From a virus: a stretch of DNA of 36,969 nucleotides. The notes under the pieces were generated by a model. It was not told where the DNA came from, ran no database searches, and saw nothing but the letters and a program-made list of their open reading frames with translations. The translations under genes and the position numbers were made by a program. Position 1 is the stretch's first letter. Each line of letters opens with the position of its first letter. Below, piece by piece: positions 8,699 through 16,927 of this stretch. The stretch is taken from positions 1 to 36,969 of the IMG/VR virus record IMGVR_UViG_3300028388_001064; one strand, written 5' to 3'.

Positions 8699-8718
8699 TT
8701 AATTAAGTTTGTCAACGG

Positions 8719-9810
8719 TTATGTGAATCGAAGTTCTGTGATAATATCAGGTCCAGGTTCTTCAATAGTTACATTTGCATTGGGTCTTTTTAAATCAATG
8801 CCACACCCCATGCTTCCGCCTGAAGAAAGGACAGGTTCATCAACAGCAGGTCCGCTACCAGTTTTGTCACCACTATCAACATCGTTAAATTCAAAAAAGA
8901 ATGTCACAGTATCATATGCAACATTTCTCTTTGCGTATATAGCAAAATAGTTTTCTTGATATTCTGTTTGACTGCCGTTTTTTTGAAAAATAATTCGATA
9001 TCCGGTAGAAAGTTGTCTAGAACCTAATGCACTTTCTATGCCGCCGGTGCCGTCTACATCTGTAGACCCGTCTCTAGCTCGACCAGTACCAGTAGATGTT
9101 GTAGAGTTCTTTCCAAAGATAATAAATCCCGAGTTGCCTAAAAGTGTCCCCCAATCTGTGTCTTTTGCTGTAGATCCGTTTAAGAAAGCACTCAGTCTTA
9201 TCTCGCCTGAAGCATTAAAAAAATGCCTAAAGTGATCGGCTCCGGTAGCAGTTATTACATCACCGCTTGTGTTTGTAGTTTGGTATCCGCCGCTAAATTG
9301 TACTGCAATTTCTGCATAGACTGCTTGGGTAGCTCCTGCACCTCCCCATGAAGAAGTCCGTGTGCTATTAGCAAATGCTCTGGTGGTAGTTAATTCAAAA
9401 TTTCCAGTAGCAATTTGATTCGCATTGGATTCTATTGTGCTTACTCCGTTAAACCAATCATTTACTCCTTGGTCAGCATCAGGAGTATCAATACTAAAAG
9501 TATCCCCTGTGATCCTTGTTACACTAGGCCCACTAGCATCTGCTCCTATAATATTTCCTGCTGTAACAGTATCAGGAACAATATTATTATTAGATTGATG
9601 TTGAGAACAAGTGTTTATATCTGTTCTAAGCGCATTCCAGTGATCTTTTTCGATATCATTTGTAGTGTCGACACCTTTTAAATTTTCAAAAGAAGTTACT
9701 CTTTGTCCATATCCTGTAGCGCCGTTTCCGTTGCCCAAAACAGCACCTACTCTTTCGAGCAAGCCGGTGAGATCTTCATTTTGTACTAAGGAACCGGTCG
9801 AAACGGTCAT
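8719..9810 (-). CDS. Structural/fibre-associated protein, paralogue of the previous gene (363 aa)
   Basis: The protein starts MTVSTGSLVQNEDLTGLLER and shares with the 301-aa protein an N-terminal segment (VGAVLGNGNGATGYGQRV, HWNALRTDINTCSQHQ) and a beta-rich domain (FFNASGEIRLSAFLNGST, DWGTLLGNSGFIIFGKNSTT, YQENYFAIYAKRNVAYDTV, FFFEFNDVDSGD). It is about 60 residues longer, the extra sequence lying mainly in the region between those blocks and in the C-terminal tail (GGSMGCGIDLKRP...). AAGGAG lies 8 nt before the ATG, and only 3 nt separate it from the previous stop, so both are probably co-translated. It is the last structural gene before the accessory cluster. Confidence 0.65.
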   Translation of the reverse strand: MTVSTGSLVQNEDLTGLLERVGAVLGNGNGATGYGQRVTSFENLKGVDTTNDIEKDHWNALRTDINTCSQHQSNNNIVPDTVTAGNIIGADASGPSVTRITGDTFSIDTPDADQGVNDWFNGVSTIESNANQIATGNFELTTTRAFANSTRTSSWGGAGATQAVYAEIAVQFSGGYQTTNTSGDVITATGADHFRHFFNASGEIRLSAFLNGSTAKDTDWGTLLGNSGFIIFGKNSTTSTGTGRARDGSTDVDGTGGIESALGSRQLSTGYRIIFQKNGSQTEYQENYFAIYAKRNVAYDTVTFFFEFNDVDSGDKTGSGPAVDEPVLSSGGSMGCGIDLKRPNANVTIEEPGPDIITELRFT

Positions 9811-9813
9811 AAT

Positions 9814-10719
9814 TTAGTCTCCTTCTGACAAATTAGATTGTGTACTATAGGAAGGAGAAGGGACTGAAACAAATGATCCGGTAGGTCTAAGCTGTTTAAC
9901 CACACTAGTAATAGTGCCGCGAACTAGTTCGTCGTCGTTTGGATCGCCTTCGTCGTTATCATAAAATTCTATGCTGAATTGAATAGCTCTGTCGCTGGTT
10001 TCTTTAGCATATATAAAATATCGATTTTCTGCATAATAGTCTGCTTGACCTCTGCGTTCAAATATCTTTTGAAAACTTGTAGATAAATCATAGTTTCCAA
10101 CAGGCTGTAGTAACCCAGCAGATCCAGTTTTTTCAGTAGTGTTAGCTTTAAACTTAATTGTGCCCATATTTGTTAAGATTGTATTCCAATCCTGACCTTT
10201 GACTGTAGTATCTCCTTCAATTTGGCCGCTCATTTGAATTTCACCACCTGCGTTGAAAAATGCTCTTCTATGGTCTGCATCGTTAAAGGTTACTGTAAAT
10301 CTATGAACAATAGAACCGTTCCAAGCGGCAAATCTAGCACTAGTTGTGGCTGTTTCAAGCGTAACTTGTGTTCCGTCAACTACATTTGCATTTGCAACAA
10401 GAATATCTACAACCGAAACGTACTGATTAAATCCTTTTTCAACATCACCGTCAATGTTATTAGCACCAATCTTTTCTGCTGATTGTATTTCAGCAAGCGA
10501 GGATAAACTACCTGTTTGGTGTACTTGAAGTCTATTGATATCAGTTCTTAGCAATTCCATATGCTCAGCTGTTACCACTTCTTCTGCGCCAACTGGCGCA
10601 CTTACTAGATCTTGTCCGTAGCCTGTGTCCCCAAAACCTGTACCCAAAAGAGTAGCTACTCTATTTTGCAAATCGTTGTAATTTGCTGCGGTGATTAATG
10701 ATCCTGGGTTTACAGACAT
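9814..10719 (-). CDS. Structural/fibre-associated protein, paralogue of the next gene (301 aa)
   Basis: The protein starts MSVNPGSLITAANYNDLQNR. An N-terminal helical part (VATLLGTGFGDTGYGQDL, then HMELLRTDINRLQVHQTG) is followed by a beta-rich domain (FFNAGGEIQMSGQIEGDT, DWNTILTNMGTIKFKANTTE, AENRYFIYAKETSDRAIQFS, IEFYDND). Every one of these blocks has a counterpart in the 363-aa protein, so the two arose by duplication. AGGA lies 6 nt before ATG 10719, and the gene is driven by the probable late promoter at 10745-10752. It has no signal peptide or catalytic motif. Location after the fibre genes and a late promoter make it a virion protein, possibly a fibre tip or adhesin subunit; the exact place is unknown. 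Confidence 0.65.
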   Translation of the reverse strand: MSVNPGSLITAANYNDLQNRVATLLGTGFGDTGYGQDLVSAPVGAEEVVTAEHMELLRTDINRLQVHQTGSLSSLAEIQSAEKIGANNIDGDVEKGFNQYVSVVDILVANANVVDGTQVTLETATTSARFAAWNGSIVHRFTVTFNDADHRRAFFNAGGEIQMSGQIEGDTTVKGQDWNTILTNMGTIKFKANTTEKTGSAGLLQPVGNYDLSTSFQKIFERRGQADYYAENRYFIYAKETSDRAIQFSIEFYDNDEGDPNDDELVRGTITSVVKQLRPTGSFVSVPSPSYSTQSNLSEGD

Positions 10720-10744
10720 TCTCTATCCTATTAAATACTACTAT

Positions 10745-10752
10745 TATTTATA
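10745..10752 (-). promoter_or_regulatory. T4-type late promoter, exact TATAAATA
   Basis: This is an exact match to the T4 late promoter element, with its internal TAA serving as the stop codon of the 508-aa fibre gene. It ends 25 nt before the ATG at 10719; a start about 6 nt downstream gives a 20-nt leader with AGGA as ribosome binding site. It is the best-matching late promoter found in the window. Confidence 0.65.
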
Positions 10753-12274
10753 CTTTAAGCACACACTCGACTAATTTTTCTTGGGTGTTTTCGTTTGTTT
10801 CTAATGCAACACCAACTAAACATCCGCCATTAATTGTTGTACTTGCGCAACCGTTGTCGTCAACGTAGACGTTTTCGCCTTTGTAAACTTCCCCAACTAT
10901 TCTAACAGGTACACGACCTTTTAATCCTATTGCTTGTCCTTCGCAATCTTTATTCATAAGATATGCAGGTTCTGCAGAGATAACCCCAATTGCTGTACTA
11001 CCTCTAATCGCCGCTTCTGTTTCATGATCGCCATGCTTACATACCATCATAACAGTTCCTACAGGATATTCTTGATCTGTTGTATACTTTTCTGCAAGGT
11101 CGGCATATAGTGCTTCTGTTGCAACACCTCTAAAGAAGTTTGCAAATAAGTCACCATTACTATCTCTTACAGCAATTGTATTTGCTGTTGCAGAAGATGA
11201 CGGATATCTTGCATTAGCAAGGGGATCATCAGGATCGTATGCGCCTACATTAATAGCCGATGCTATACTTGCCAAGCCGTTAACATTTTCTGCATAAATT
11301 TCTGGCCATTTATAATCAGTGGTACCTAGAGATACCGGTGCTACTACAGGACTGGTAGTTTCTGTACCTGCTACAAATCCAGGAATTACAGATTCAGATA
11401 GTATTCTCATAGGATTAAGAATAGTTCCTAGAGAATTTTTAGCACGGAATTCTATTTGTGTTCCATTTTCGTTTGCAATTACAGCTTTGTTATCTAATTC
11501 AATTTTTAATTTGAGGTCACCGTCATCGCCTACTTGTAAACCAGTATCACTAAATCTTGCTAATCCTGCAAAGTTTGCACTTGTATTTTTAACATATGCA
11601 CTAGCAGGTTCGCCGCCTAGCTTCTCAGCATTTGTTGCTGTACCAGTAAATCTCCAGTCTCCTGAACTTACGCCGCCGCCACTGTTAAGTGTATTTTTAA
11701 GTGTTAAACCTTGACGTATTCTATCAAAACCAGGAATATTGCTGTCAACATCTGCTGTATCAATAGTAAAGTCCTGTGAGCTTACCGCAAAAATAACTTC
11801 ATCGTTAACAACAGCAGTAATAATGCCGCGGCTGGTTCCGCCTGTGTCGCGAACAGAACGGCTTACAATCTGTGTTTGTCCTGATCCTGCACTTTGGGGT
11901 CCGATAAGTACAAAATCGCCGCCATTATATGTATAAAGTTGTTCATTGTCGCTATCCCACCATAGGTCGCCTATCTTAAGGCCAGTTGGGACACTTGCAC
12001 TAACTTCTGCGCCGCCTGTTGTGCGCCATTGTGTGCCGTCGTAAAATTTTAATTTACTATTTCCTGTATCAAACCAAAGTTGACCTTGTACCTTTCTAGG
12101 AGGTTCGCTTTGTCCTGCAAAATTCTCAAGTAAGAAAACAAAGTTTTCGTTTTGAATTTCGCCGTAACCAGCGTAGTTTTTACCTACTAGTTTAAGGTCT
12201 GTGGTTTGATCAATAGTTCCGTCTTCAATTCTCCAACTTCTACTATTACTATATGTATCTATTGTATATGCCAT
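10748..12274 (-). CDS. Tail fibre-like protein with Peptidase_G2-like C-terminal domain
   Basis: The protein has 508 residues. The N-terminal ~230 residues match the two preceding fibre genes (FVFLLENFAGQSEPP, QGQLWFDTGNSKLKFYDGTQW, IGDLWWDSDNEQLYTYNGGD, WRFTGTATNAEKLGGEPAS). The C-terminal part, about residues 390-508, has DLAEKYTTDQEYPVGTVMM, then STAIGVISAEPAYLMN, and short turns with VPVRIVGEVYKGENVYVDDN. This resembles the Peptidase_G2 / intramolecular-chaperone type domain of phage fibres (DYAE...YPVG.V, GVIS..P). Whether this copy cleaves itself cannot be told; no Ser/Lys dyad can be assigned with certainty. The stop codon lies within the next late promoter motif. Confidence 0.72.
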   Translation of the reverse strand: MAYTIDTYSNSRSWRIEDGTIDQTTDLKLVGKNYAGYGEIQNENFVFLLENFAGQSEPPRKVQGQLWFDTGNSKLKFYDGTQWRTTGGAEVSASVPTGLKIGDLWWDSDNEQLYTYNGGDFVLIGPQSAGSGQTQIVSRSVRDTGGTSRGIITAVVNDEVIFAVSSQDFTIDTADVDSNIPGFDRIRQGLTLKNTLNSGGGVSSGDWRFTGTATNAEKLGGEPASAYVKNTSANFAGLARFSDTGLQVGDDGDLKLKIELDNKAVIANENGTQIEFRAKNSLGTILNPMRILSESVIPGFVAGTETTSPVVAPVSLGTTDYKWPEIYAENVNGLASIASAINVGAYDPDDPLANARYPSSSATANTIAVRDSNGDLFANFFRGVATEALYADLAEKYTTDQEYPVGTVMMVCKHGDHETEAAIRGSTAIGVISAEPAYLMNKDCEGQAIGLKGRVPVRIVGEVYKGENVYVDDNGCASTTINGGCLVGVALETNENTQEKLVECVLKV

Positions 12275-12298
12275 TTATAAACCCCTATTGCGACATAG

Positions 12299-12306
12299 TA
12301 TTTATC
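12299..12306 (-). promoter_or_regulatory. Late-promoter-like GATAAATA before the 508-aa fibre gene
   Basis: GATAAATA (7 of 8 to TATAAATA) lies in the 40-nt gap between the 628- and 508-aa fibre genes and ends 24 nt before the ATG. A start about 6 nt downstream gives a 19-nt leader containing AGGGG at 7 nt from the start codon. Spacing is right for a T4-type late promoter. Confidence 0.55.
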
Positions 12307-12314
12307 TGCTTTGC

Positions 12315-14201
12315 TCAAACAGTTGTGGTACGCACCCATTGCCATGCCGAACCGTTTACTACAAATTCCATCACAGCCCTCTGAGGAATCAAATTTGCAC
12401 TACCAGACACATCAGTAAATGAAATATCTTGCAATACAGATTCTAACTGCGGTGTTGTACTATCTTCTGGGTCAACGTATACGCTGACTTGTGTTTTGGT
12501 TAATCCAGAACTTACATCAATTCCGGTCACTGTAGTGTTTGTATAATAGTGTGCTATTATATTTGCTTCAGTTCCGTTTTCATAATTAGAAGGAGGACTT
12601 ATCAAATTTAAAATATTAATTACATCATTATACGGGCCTCCAGATGAAAAATCTATTTCCGGATCGCTATAACCAGTAATATCTATTGAAAGAACTATAG
12701 GTTGCGAACCCAGTTGCGTATCAACATAATTTTTATTTGCAACGTCTGCACTAATTTGCGGATCTAAAACACCTGTAATTCGGACATCATTAATTGTAAT
12801 GATTCCATTAGAACTAATATTTAATGCTGAAGAACTTGAAATTGTTGATCCGTCTATGTTTACATTATCTACTTGTAAATCTTGTAATGTACCCACACTA
12901 ATAAGACCTTCAGCATATATAACCGAATCATCAATTCTATTTGCAGAAAGTTTAGTAACATTGTTTATTTTATAAGATTTCCCGCTAACTAAATCAAAAT
13001 CTTCGCTCGAGGTCCAATTTCCTGTTTCAAATTCCCAGGTAAGAGTTTTATCGTCACCGCTAGCACGAATTATTATACCAGCGCCGTCAACTTCAGGATC
13101 TGATAGTAATGCACTATCGCTTGTTACAGCTAACTCTATTGTTTTATCTTCGACTCTTAGAGAAGAAACATCCAAATAAGTAGTGTCGCCAGTGACTGTA
13201 AGATTACCTTCTATTTCTAAATTACCAGTAAATCTGCCATCGCCTGTAACGTCTAGCGTAGTGCTAGGAGTGTTAGTAAATAAGCCGATACGTTGTTCAG
13301 AGGTATCAACATAGACTGCGTTATCAAATGTATTACCCCTGCGAGTCCTTATTGCAAAGTCTCTGTTTGATCTCTGAGTTTCTAAAACTGTTATTAAACC
13401 TGTATCAACTTTTACATTAAGATACACCGTGTCTGAAACACCAACACTTAATCCGTTAGCATTCTGAATAGAAAGTGTACCTGTTGTACTAGTATTTCTA
13501 TCAGTTTTCATAAAGTTTGCTTCGGTGAATTCTTCTTGAGAATCACTTATAAGTGATCTAGAACTTGTTGCCGTACCACGCCACCAAAATTCTGCATTAA
13601 CAGGATTAAATCCTATTCTTATTAATTGCCTTTTAGGCGTTCTGTTATCGTCTGGATCTACAGGAAATCCTGTGATATTTAGTCTAGGTCTAAATTGTGT
13701 TCTAGAATATATACCTGACAAAGTTCCGTTGATATACAAATAAAGTACAGTTTGATCTTGTCCGTTTTCATCAATGATAGTAAATGCTTCGGTTCCTGTT
13801 TTACCCTGAGAAGCAGTATATTGAGGTCCAACCAGAACAATGTCAGCACCGTCAAAGAAATATAATTTGTTATTAAGACTATCAATCCAAAGATCGCCTG
13901 CTACAAGATTAGGTTGTGTTTGACTAACTACAGCACCAGCAGCTGAACGGAAAGTTTCTCCAGTATAAATTTTGAGTCTTTCTTCGGCGGTGTCATACCA
14001 AAGTTGTCCTACAAGCGGTGCGCCGGGCGCACTTGTTTTAGCAAAGTTTTCTAAAATCTTTATAAAGTTTTCGTTTAAAACTTCACCAAATCCTTTGTAG
14101 TTTCTTCCAACAAGTGTTATATCAGTGCTAGTATTGTCAATCTGACCATCAACTAGATCAACTAATAATTCACCGTTTGTTTTGTTTAACTTATAGCTCA
14201 T
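12315..14201 (-). CDS. Tail fibre-like structural protein, 628 aa
   Basis: Paralogue of the flanking fibre genes over its first ~230 residues (FIKILENFAKTSAP, GQLWYDTAEERLKIYTGETF, AGDLWIDSLNNKLYFFDGAD, AEFWWRGTATSSRSL). The middle has the fibre-repeat signature GLFTNTPSTTLDVTGDGRF followed by GNLEIEGNLTVTGDTTYLDV, then ANKNYVDTQLG, a typical fibre linker. The C-terminal ~110 residues are a beta-rich tip ending AVMEFVVNGSAWQWVRTTTV, unlike the tips of its two paralogues. The ATG overlaps the previous stop (TAATG), with GGAAGAG as likely ribosome binding site in the end of that gene. It probably assembles as a trimeric fibre or adhesin on the baseplate; its partner and receptor are unknown. 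Confidence 0.72.
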   Translation of the reverse strand: MSYKLNKTNGELLVDLVDGQIDNTSTDITLVGRNYKGFGEVLNENFIKILENFAKTSAPGAPLVGQLWYDTAEERLKIYTGETFRSAAGAVVSQTQPNLVAGDLWIDSLNNKLYFFDGADIVLVGPQYTASQGKTGTEAFTIIDENGQDQTVLYLYINGTLSGIYSRTQFRPRLNITGFPVDPDDNRTPKRQLIRIGFNPVNAEFWWRGTATSSRSLISDSQEEFTEANFMKTDRNTSTTGTLSIQNANGLSVGVSDTVYLNVKVDTGLITVLETQRSNRDFAIRTRRGNTFDNAVYVDTSEQRIGLFTNTPSTTLDVTGDGRFTGNLEIEGNLTVTGDTTYLDVSSLRVEDKTIELAVTSDSALLSDPEVDGAGIIIRASGDDKTLTWEFETGNWTSSEDFDLVSGKSYKINNVTKLSANRIDDSVIYAEGLISVGTLQDLQVDNVNIDGSTISSSSALNISSNGIITINDVRITGVLDPQISADVANKNYVDTQLGSQPIVLSIDITGYSDPEIDFSSGGPYNDVINILNLISPPSNYENGTEANIIAHYYTNTTVTGIDVSSGLTKTQVSVYVDPEDSTTPQLESVLQDISFTDVSGSANLIPQRAVMEFVVNGSAWQWVRTTTV

Positions 14202-16282
14202 TACTGTTCTCTTCCGGCATAAATTATATAATTTAATGTTACAGTCGGCGGCATAATATTTATAGGTTGTCCTACTGGATTGTTGCTAATAATACCACCA
14301 CTGTTTGGTAATTGTTGACCTAACCCGGTTGCTGTTGGACCGTCTACCGAACTTACATTCGTATCCCCTGATGGATCTGCTCGGTCTTGTACAGCATAAA
14401 ATTGGTTGTTGTCGGTATCTCTTAAGTCGTGTAAGTGTTCCGGAAGATTTGTAATATCTATAACCTTATCTTCCGAACCGTCTAATGCACCAATAATATC
14501 CGCAGAGCCTGCTGTTATAACATCAGCACTAGTTCCACCTATATTATCTGCACCGAGCGGAAGCCTTCCCCTCATGTCTGGAACAGCGAAGAATCCAGGA
14601 GTAACTTGCGACTCTGGTTTAAATTTAAATCTAATTACGCCAAATAATTCTTTATAGTCTTCTCGATCTAGTTCTTGTCCATTGCATAAAACCCATCCTG
14701 TAGGGGCTGTATCGCCTGCATAGGGCATTATTACGCCAGGAGGATTAATTGGAATTGTTTTTAATAAGTTTTCTCTCGTTACTTTTTTAATACCAGGTGC
14801 ACTTCCTGCTATCTGGTTTACTAAAACCTCATCAGCCGATGCTACATCTATAATTTCATCTTTATCGGCAATAAATGTGTTAGAAATTTCTGTTCTAAAT
14901 TTCTTTTGCAAGGGAAGCTCGCCGCTTGGCAACCCGTCTCCATTATCAAAATTTGGATCTTGAAACTGGCCGTCGAACTCGACTGGAACAACAGTGGTTA
15001 CATCACCTTCCATTATGAAGGTAGTTCTTGATGTTAACTTATCAGATTCTGTTGATCGTCCTGTAATTGTACCGCTTACATTTCCTACTAAATTTCCTGT
15101 AAAGGTTGTTGCATAAACATTTCTATACTTGTTAGCTGGTGCACCGATATCTCTAATATTATTATCATCAGGAGTAACACCTGTTGTTGTTACTAAACCT
15201 GTAAAATTAGTATCTCCGCCGACATTTAAATTTTGCCTAATGCCTGCTCCGCCTCTAACTTGTAACGCACCATTGTTAATTGTAGTGCTCTGAGTAGTAC
15301 CGTTTACTAAAAGACTTTCACTAGCTTGTATGTTACCTACAACATCAAGTGCTTCATCAGGAGCTTCTGTGTTTACACCTACCCTCAAATTAGAATCAAC
15401 ACGTATTACTGTTCTAGTAATGTTATTGTTCCTTACACGTAAGTCAATATTGGAGCCTCCAATATTATGTTGTATAATGCCTGCATTACCTTCAACACCG
15501 ATGGTTAGTTCTCCGTTGATGCCATAGTTTACACCTTGGTTATTTTGAACATTGATAGGAAAACTTGTTGTGCTTGTAACATCGCCACGTAAAAAGTTGC
15601 CTGCAGGAACATTTTCGTTTGAAACAATTAAATTTTCTGCTTTCTCTGCAGTTCCAAAGAATTTAAAATTACTTTGACCATCGGAGTCAGTATCTCTGTT
15701 AATTACATTAATACCCGGATTAATTTGGGCAAAGCCAGCAATAGTCGATTTAGGAATAAAAGAATTATTAGATCCAGAAACAATTGCTGTAGTTGTGCCG
15801 CCAACTTCAATTCTTAATACATTATAAAGTTCATTATCCTGACCGACAATCTGATCAGGAGTTGCTCCTGTAGAAAGTCCTTCTGAAAAACTCGGTCCAA
15901 CTAAAATCCAGCCACCACCTGTGAATAGATACAATTGTTGATTGTCAGTATCAACCCATAAATCGCCTGTTTGTGCAAGGGCAGGTGTGTTGATACTTTT
16001 GTTAATACCGCTTGCTGGTACCCAATTAGTTCCGTTATATACTTTAAGTGTTTCTACACCCAGTGTATTATCGTACCATATTTGTCCTTCTACAGGACTA
16101 GTCGGCTCAGTTGTTGCAGCAAAATTTTCTAAAAGATGTAAAAAGTTTTCAGCTATAGTTGCACCATATGCTGTAGTGTTTCTTCCAGGGATCTTAAGAC
16201 TAGTTTCTGTGTTGATAGTACGATCTTCTACTGTAATTGTACCTTTGTTTGCAGAATCTGTGTAACTAATTGTATAACTCAT
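14201..16282 (-). CDS. Tail fibre protein with C-terminal phage tail collar domain
   Basis: The protein has 693 residues. Residues 1-230 form the N-terminal module shared with the next two genes (LHLLENFAA, EGQIWYDN, TGDLWVDTDNQQLYLF, FKFFGTAEKAENL). The middle has trimeric-fibre type repeats (VGVNTEAPDEALDVVGNIQA; NVGGDTNFTGLVTTTG). Residues about 514-550 hold the phage tail collar signature (PGVIMPYAGDTAPTGWVLCN, then RGRLPLGADN) known from T4 gp12 short tail fibre and related tips. An HLH (HxH) at about 615-617 (NLPEHLHDL) could bind metal, as in T4 gp37/gp12 tips; this is inference. The C-terminus ends in a beta strand (PTVTLNYIIYAG). The start has AGGGG 7 nt upstream. It is probably the receptor-binding or short-fibre equivalent. 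Confidence 0.78.
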   Translation of the reverse strand: MSYTISYTDSANKGTITVEDRTINTETSLKIPGRNTTAYGATIAENFLHLLENFAATTEPTSPVEGQIWYDNTLGVETLKVYNGTNWVPASGINKSINTPALAQTGDLWVDTDNQQLYLFTGGGWILVGPSFSEGLSTGATPDQIVGQDNELYNVLRIEVGGTTTAIVSGSNNSFIPKSTIAGFAQINPGINVINRDTDSDGQSNFKFFGTAEKAENLIVSNENVPAGNFLRGDVTSTTSFPINVQNNQGVNYGINGELTIGVEGNAGIIQHNIGGSNIDLRVRNNNITRTVIRVDSNLRVGVNTEAPDEALDVVGNIQASESLLVNGTTQSTTINNGALQVRGGAGIRQNLNVGGDTNFTGLVTTTGVTPDDNNIRDIGAPANKYRNVYATTFTGNLVGNVSGTITGRSTESDKLTSRTTFIMEGDVTTVVPVEFDGQFQDPNFDNGDGLPSGELPLQKKFRTEISNTFIADKDEIIDVASADEVLVNQIAGSAPGIKKVTRENLLKTIPINPPGVIMPYAGDTAPTGWVLCNGQELDREDYKELFGVIRFKFKPESQVTPGFFAVPDMRGRLPLGADNIGGTSADVITAGSADIIGALDGSEDKVIDITNLPEHLHDLRDTDNNQFYAVQDRADPSGDTNVSSVDGPTATGLGQQLPNSGGIISNNPVGQPINIMPPTVTLNYIIYAGREQ

Positions 16283-16286
16283 TTAA

Positions 16287-16901
16287 TTACCCCTCATTAA
16301 AGCCTGTTAAGCTTTGAATTCTTACAGTATAATCGATTTGAATAAGTCTGTTTAAACTTTTTTGAATTGGATGAAAAATAACATGAGTAAGCAATCTACC
16401 TGTTCCTGTGGGATCAAAACTACGAAGTCCTAGTTCATCAAAAACATATAAACTTTCTGAACCCGATGCTGTGTCAAATGCATCTTGGCCGTCTGGTTCA
16501 CCATAGTCTAATAAACACGTAACTAAAATATCGGTATAATTTGTACCACTCACATGTCTTGTTTCTATTTTATTACGTGCAGGATCTATATTGTTAACAC
16601 TACGATCGTCAACTACTTTAGAAAATGTCTGATTGTAAAGACTAGCATTTGTTCCTGTTGAGTTTGGTGTTAGGTATGTAATAATACCTGTTGGGTCAAC
16701 GCTAGTGCCGCCATTTCCAAAACTCATTTCATGTATCCATCCTTCGCCGGCATTGCTTAGACTCTCAGCAAGAGCAATACTCATATTTTCGTAGTGGATA
16801 GCATTTCTTTTATTTAAGAGCACTTCACCAGAATTTGGATCATGTATTTTAACATGTCCTTCTAGTAAAACTCCTTGTTTATCATGTAAATTTTCAGCCA
16901 T
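16287..16901 (-). CDS. Probable virion structural protein, 204 aa
   Basis: The protein starts MAENLHDKQGVLLEGHVKIH. I place the start at ATG 16901 rather than the TTG two codons upstream because ACAGGA lies 7 nt before it. The N-terminal half has a beta-rich pattern (EGHVKIHDPNSGEVLLNKRN), then a helix (HYENMSIALAESLSNAGEGW) and a Gly-rich loop (FGNGGTSVDPTG). The C-terminus is beta-rich (HVIFHPIQKSLNRLIQIDYTVRI). No catalytic motif, signal peptide or membrane segment is seen. It lies between the giant baseplate gene and three fibre genes and overlaps the unit with the first of them closely, so it is probably a baseplate or fibre-attachment subunit; I cannot assign it to a T4 gene number. Confidence 0.6.
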   Translation of the reverse strand: MAENLHDKQGVLLEGHVKIHDPNSGEVLLNKRNAIHYENMSIALAESLSNAGEGWIHEMSFGNGGTSVDPTGIITYLTPNSTGTNASLYNQTFSKVVDDRSVNNIDPARNKIETRHVSGTNYTDILVTCLLDYGEPDGQDAFDTASGSESLYVFDELGLRSFDPTGTGRLLTHVIFHPIQKSLNRLIQIDYTVRIQSLTGFNEG

Positions 16902-16919
16902 TTTCAATTCCTGTCAATG

Positions 16920-16927
16920 TATTTATC
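16920..16927 (-). promoter_or_regulatory. Late-promoter-like GATAAATA overlapping the giant gene's stop
   Basis: GATAAATA (7 of 8 to TATAAATA) spans the TAA stop of the giant gene and ends 18 nt before the ATG at 16901. A start about 6 nt downstream gives a 13-nt leader that still contains the ACAGGA ribosome binding site. It would let the fibre block be expressed independently of the 15 kb upstream gene. Confidence 0.5.

Noticed and set aside
8664-8718. Rho-independent terminator after the 363-aa gene
   Set aside because: The hairpin is AT-rich with a 12-nt loop and is not followed by a T-run on the minus strand.
11319-11714. 131-aa plus-strand frame opposite the 508-aa fibre gene
   Set aside because: Antisense shadow of a gene with clear domain content; no family signature and no ribosome binding site context.
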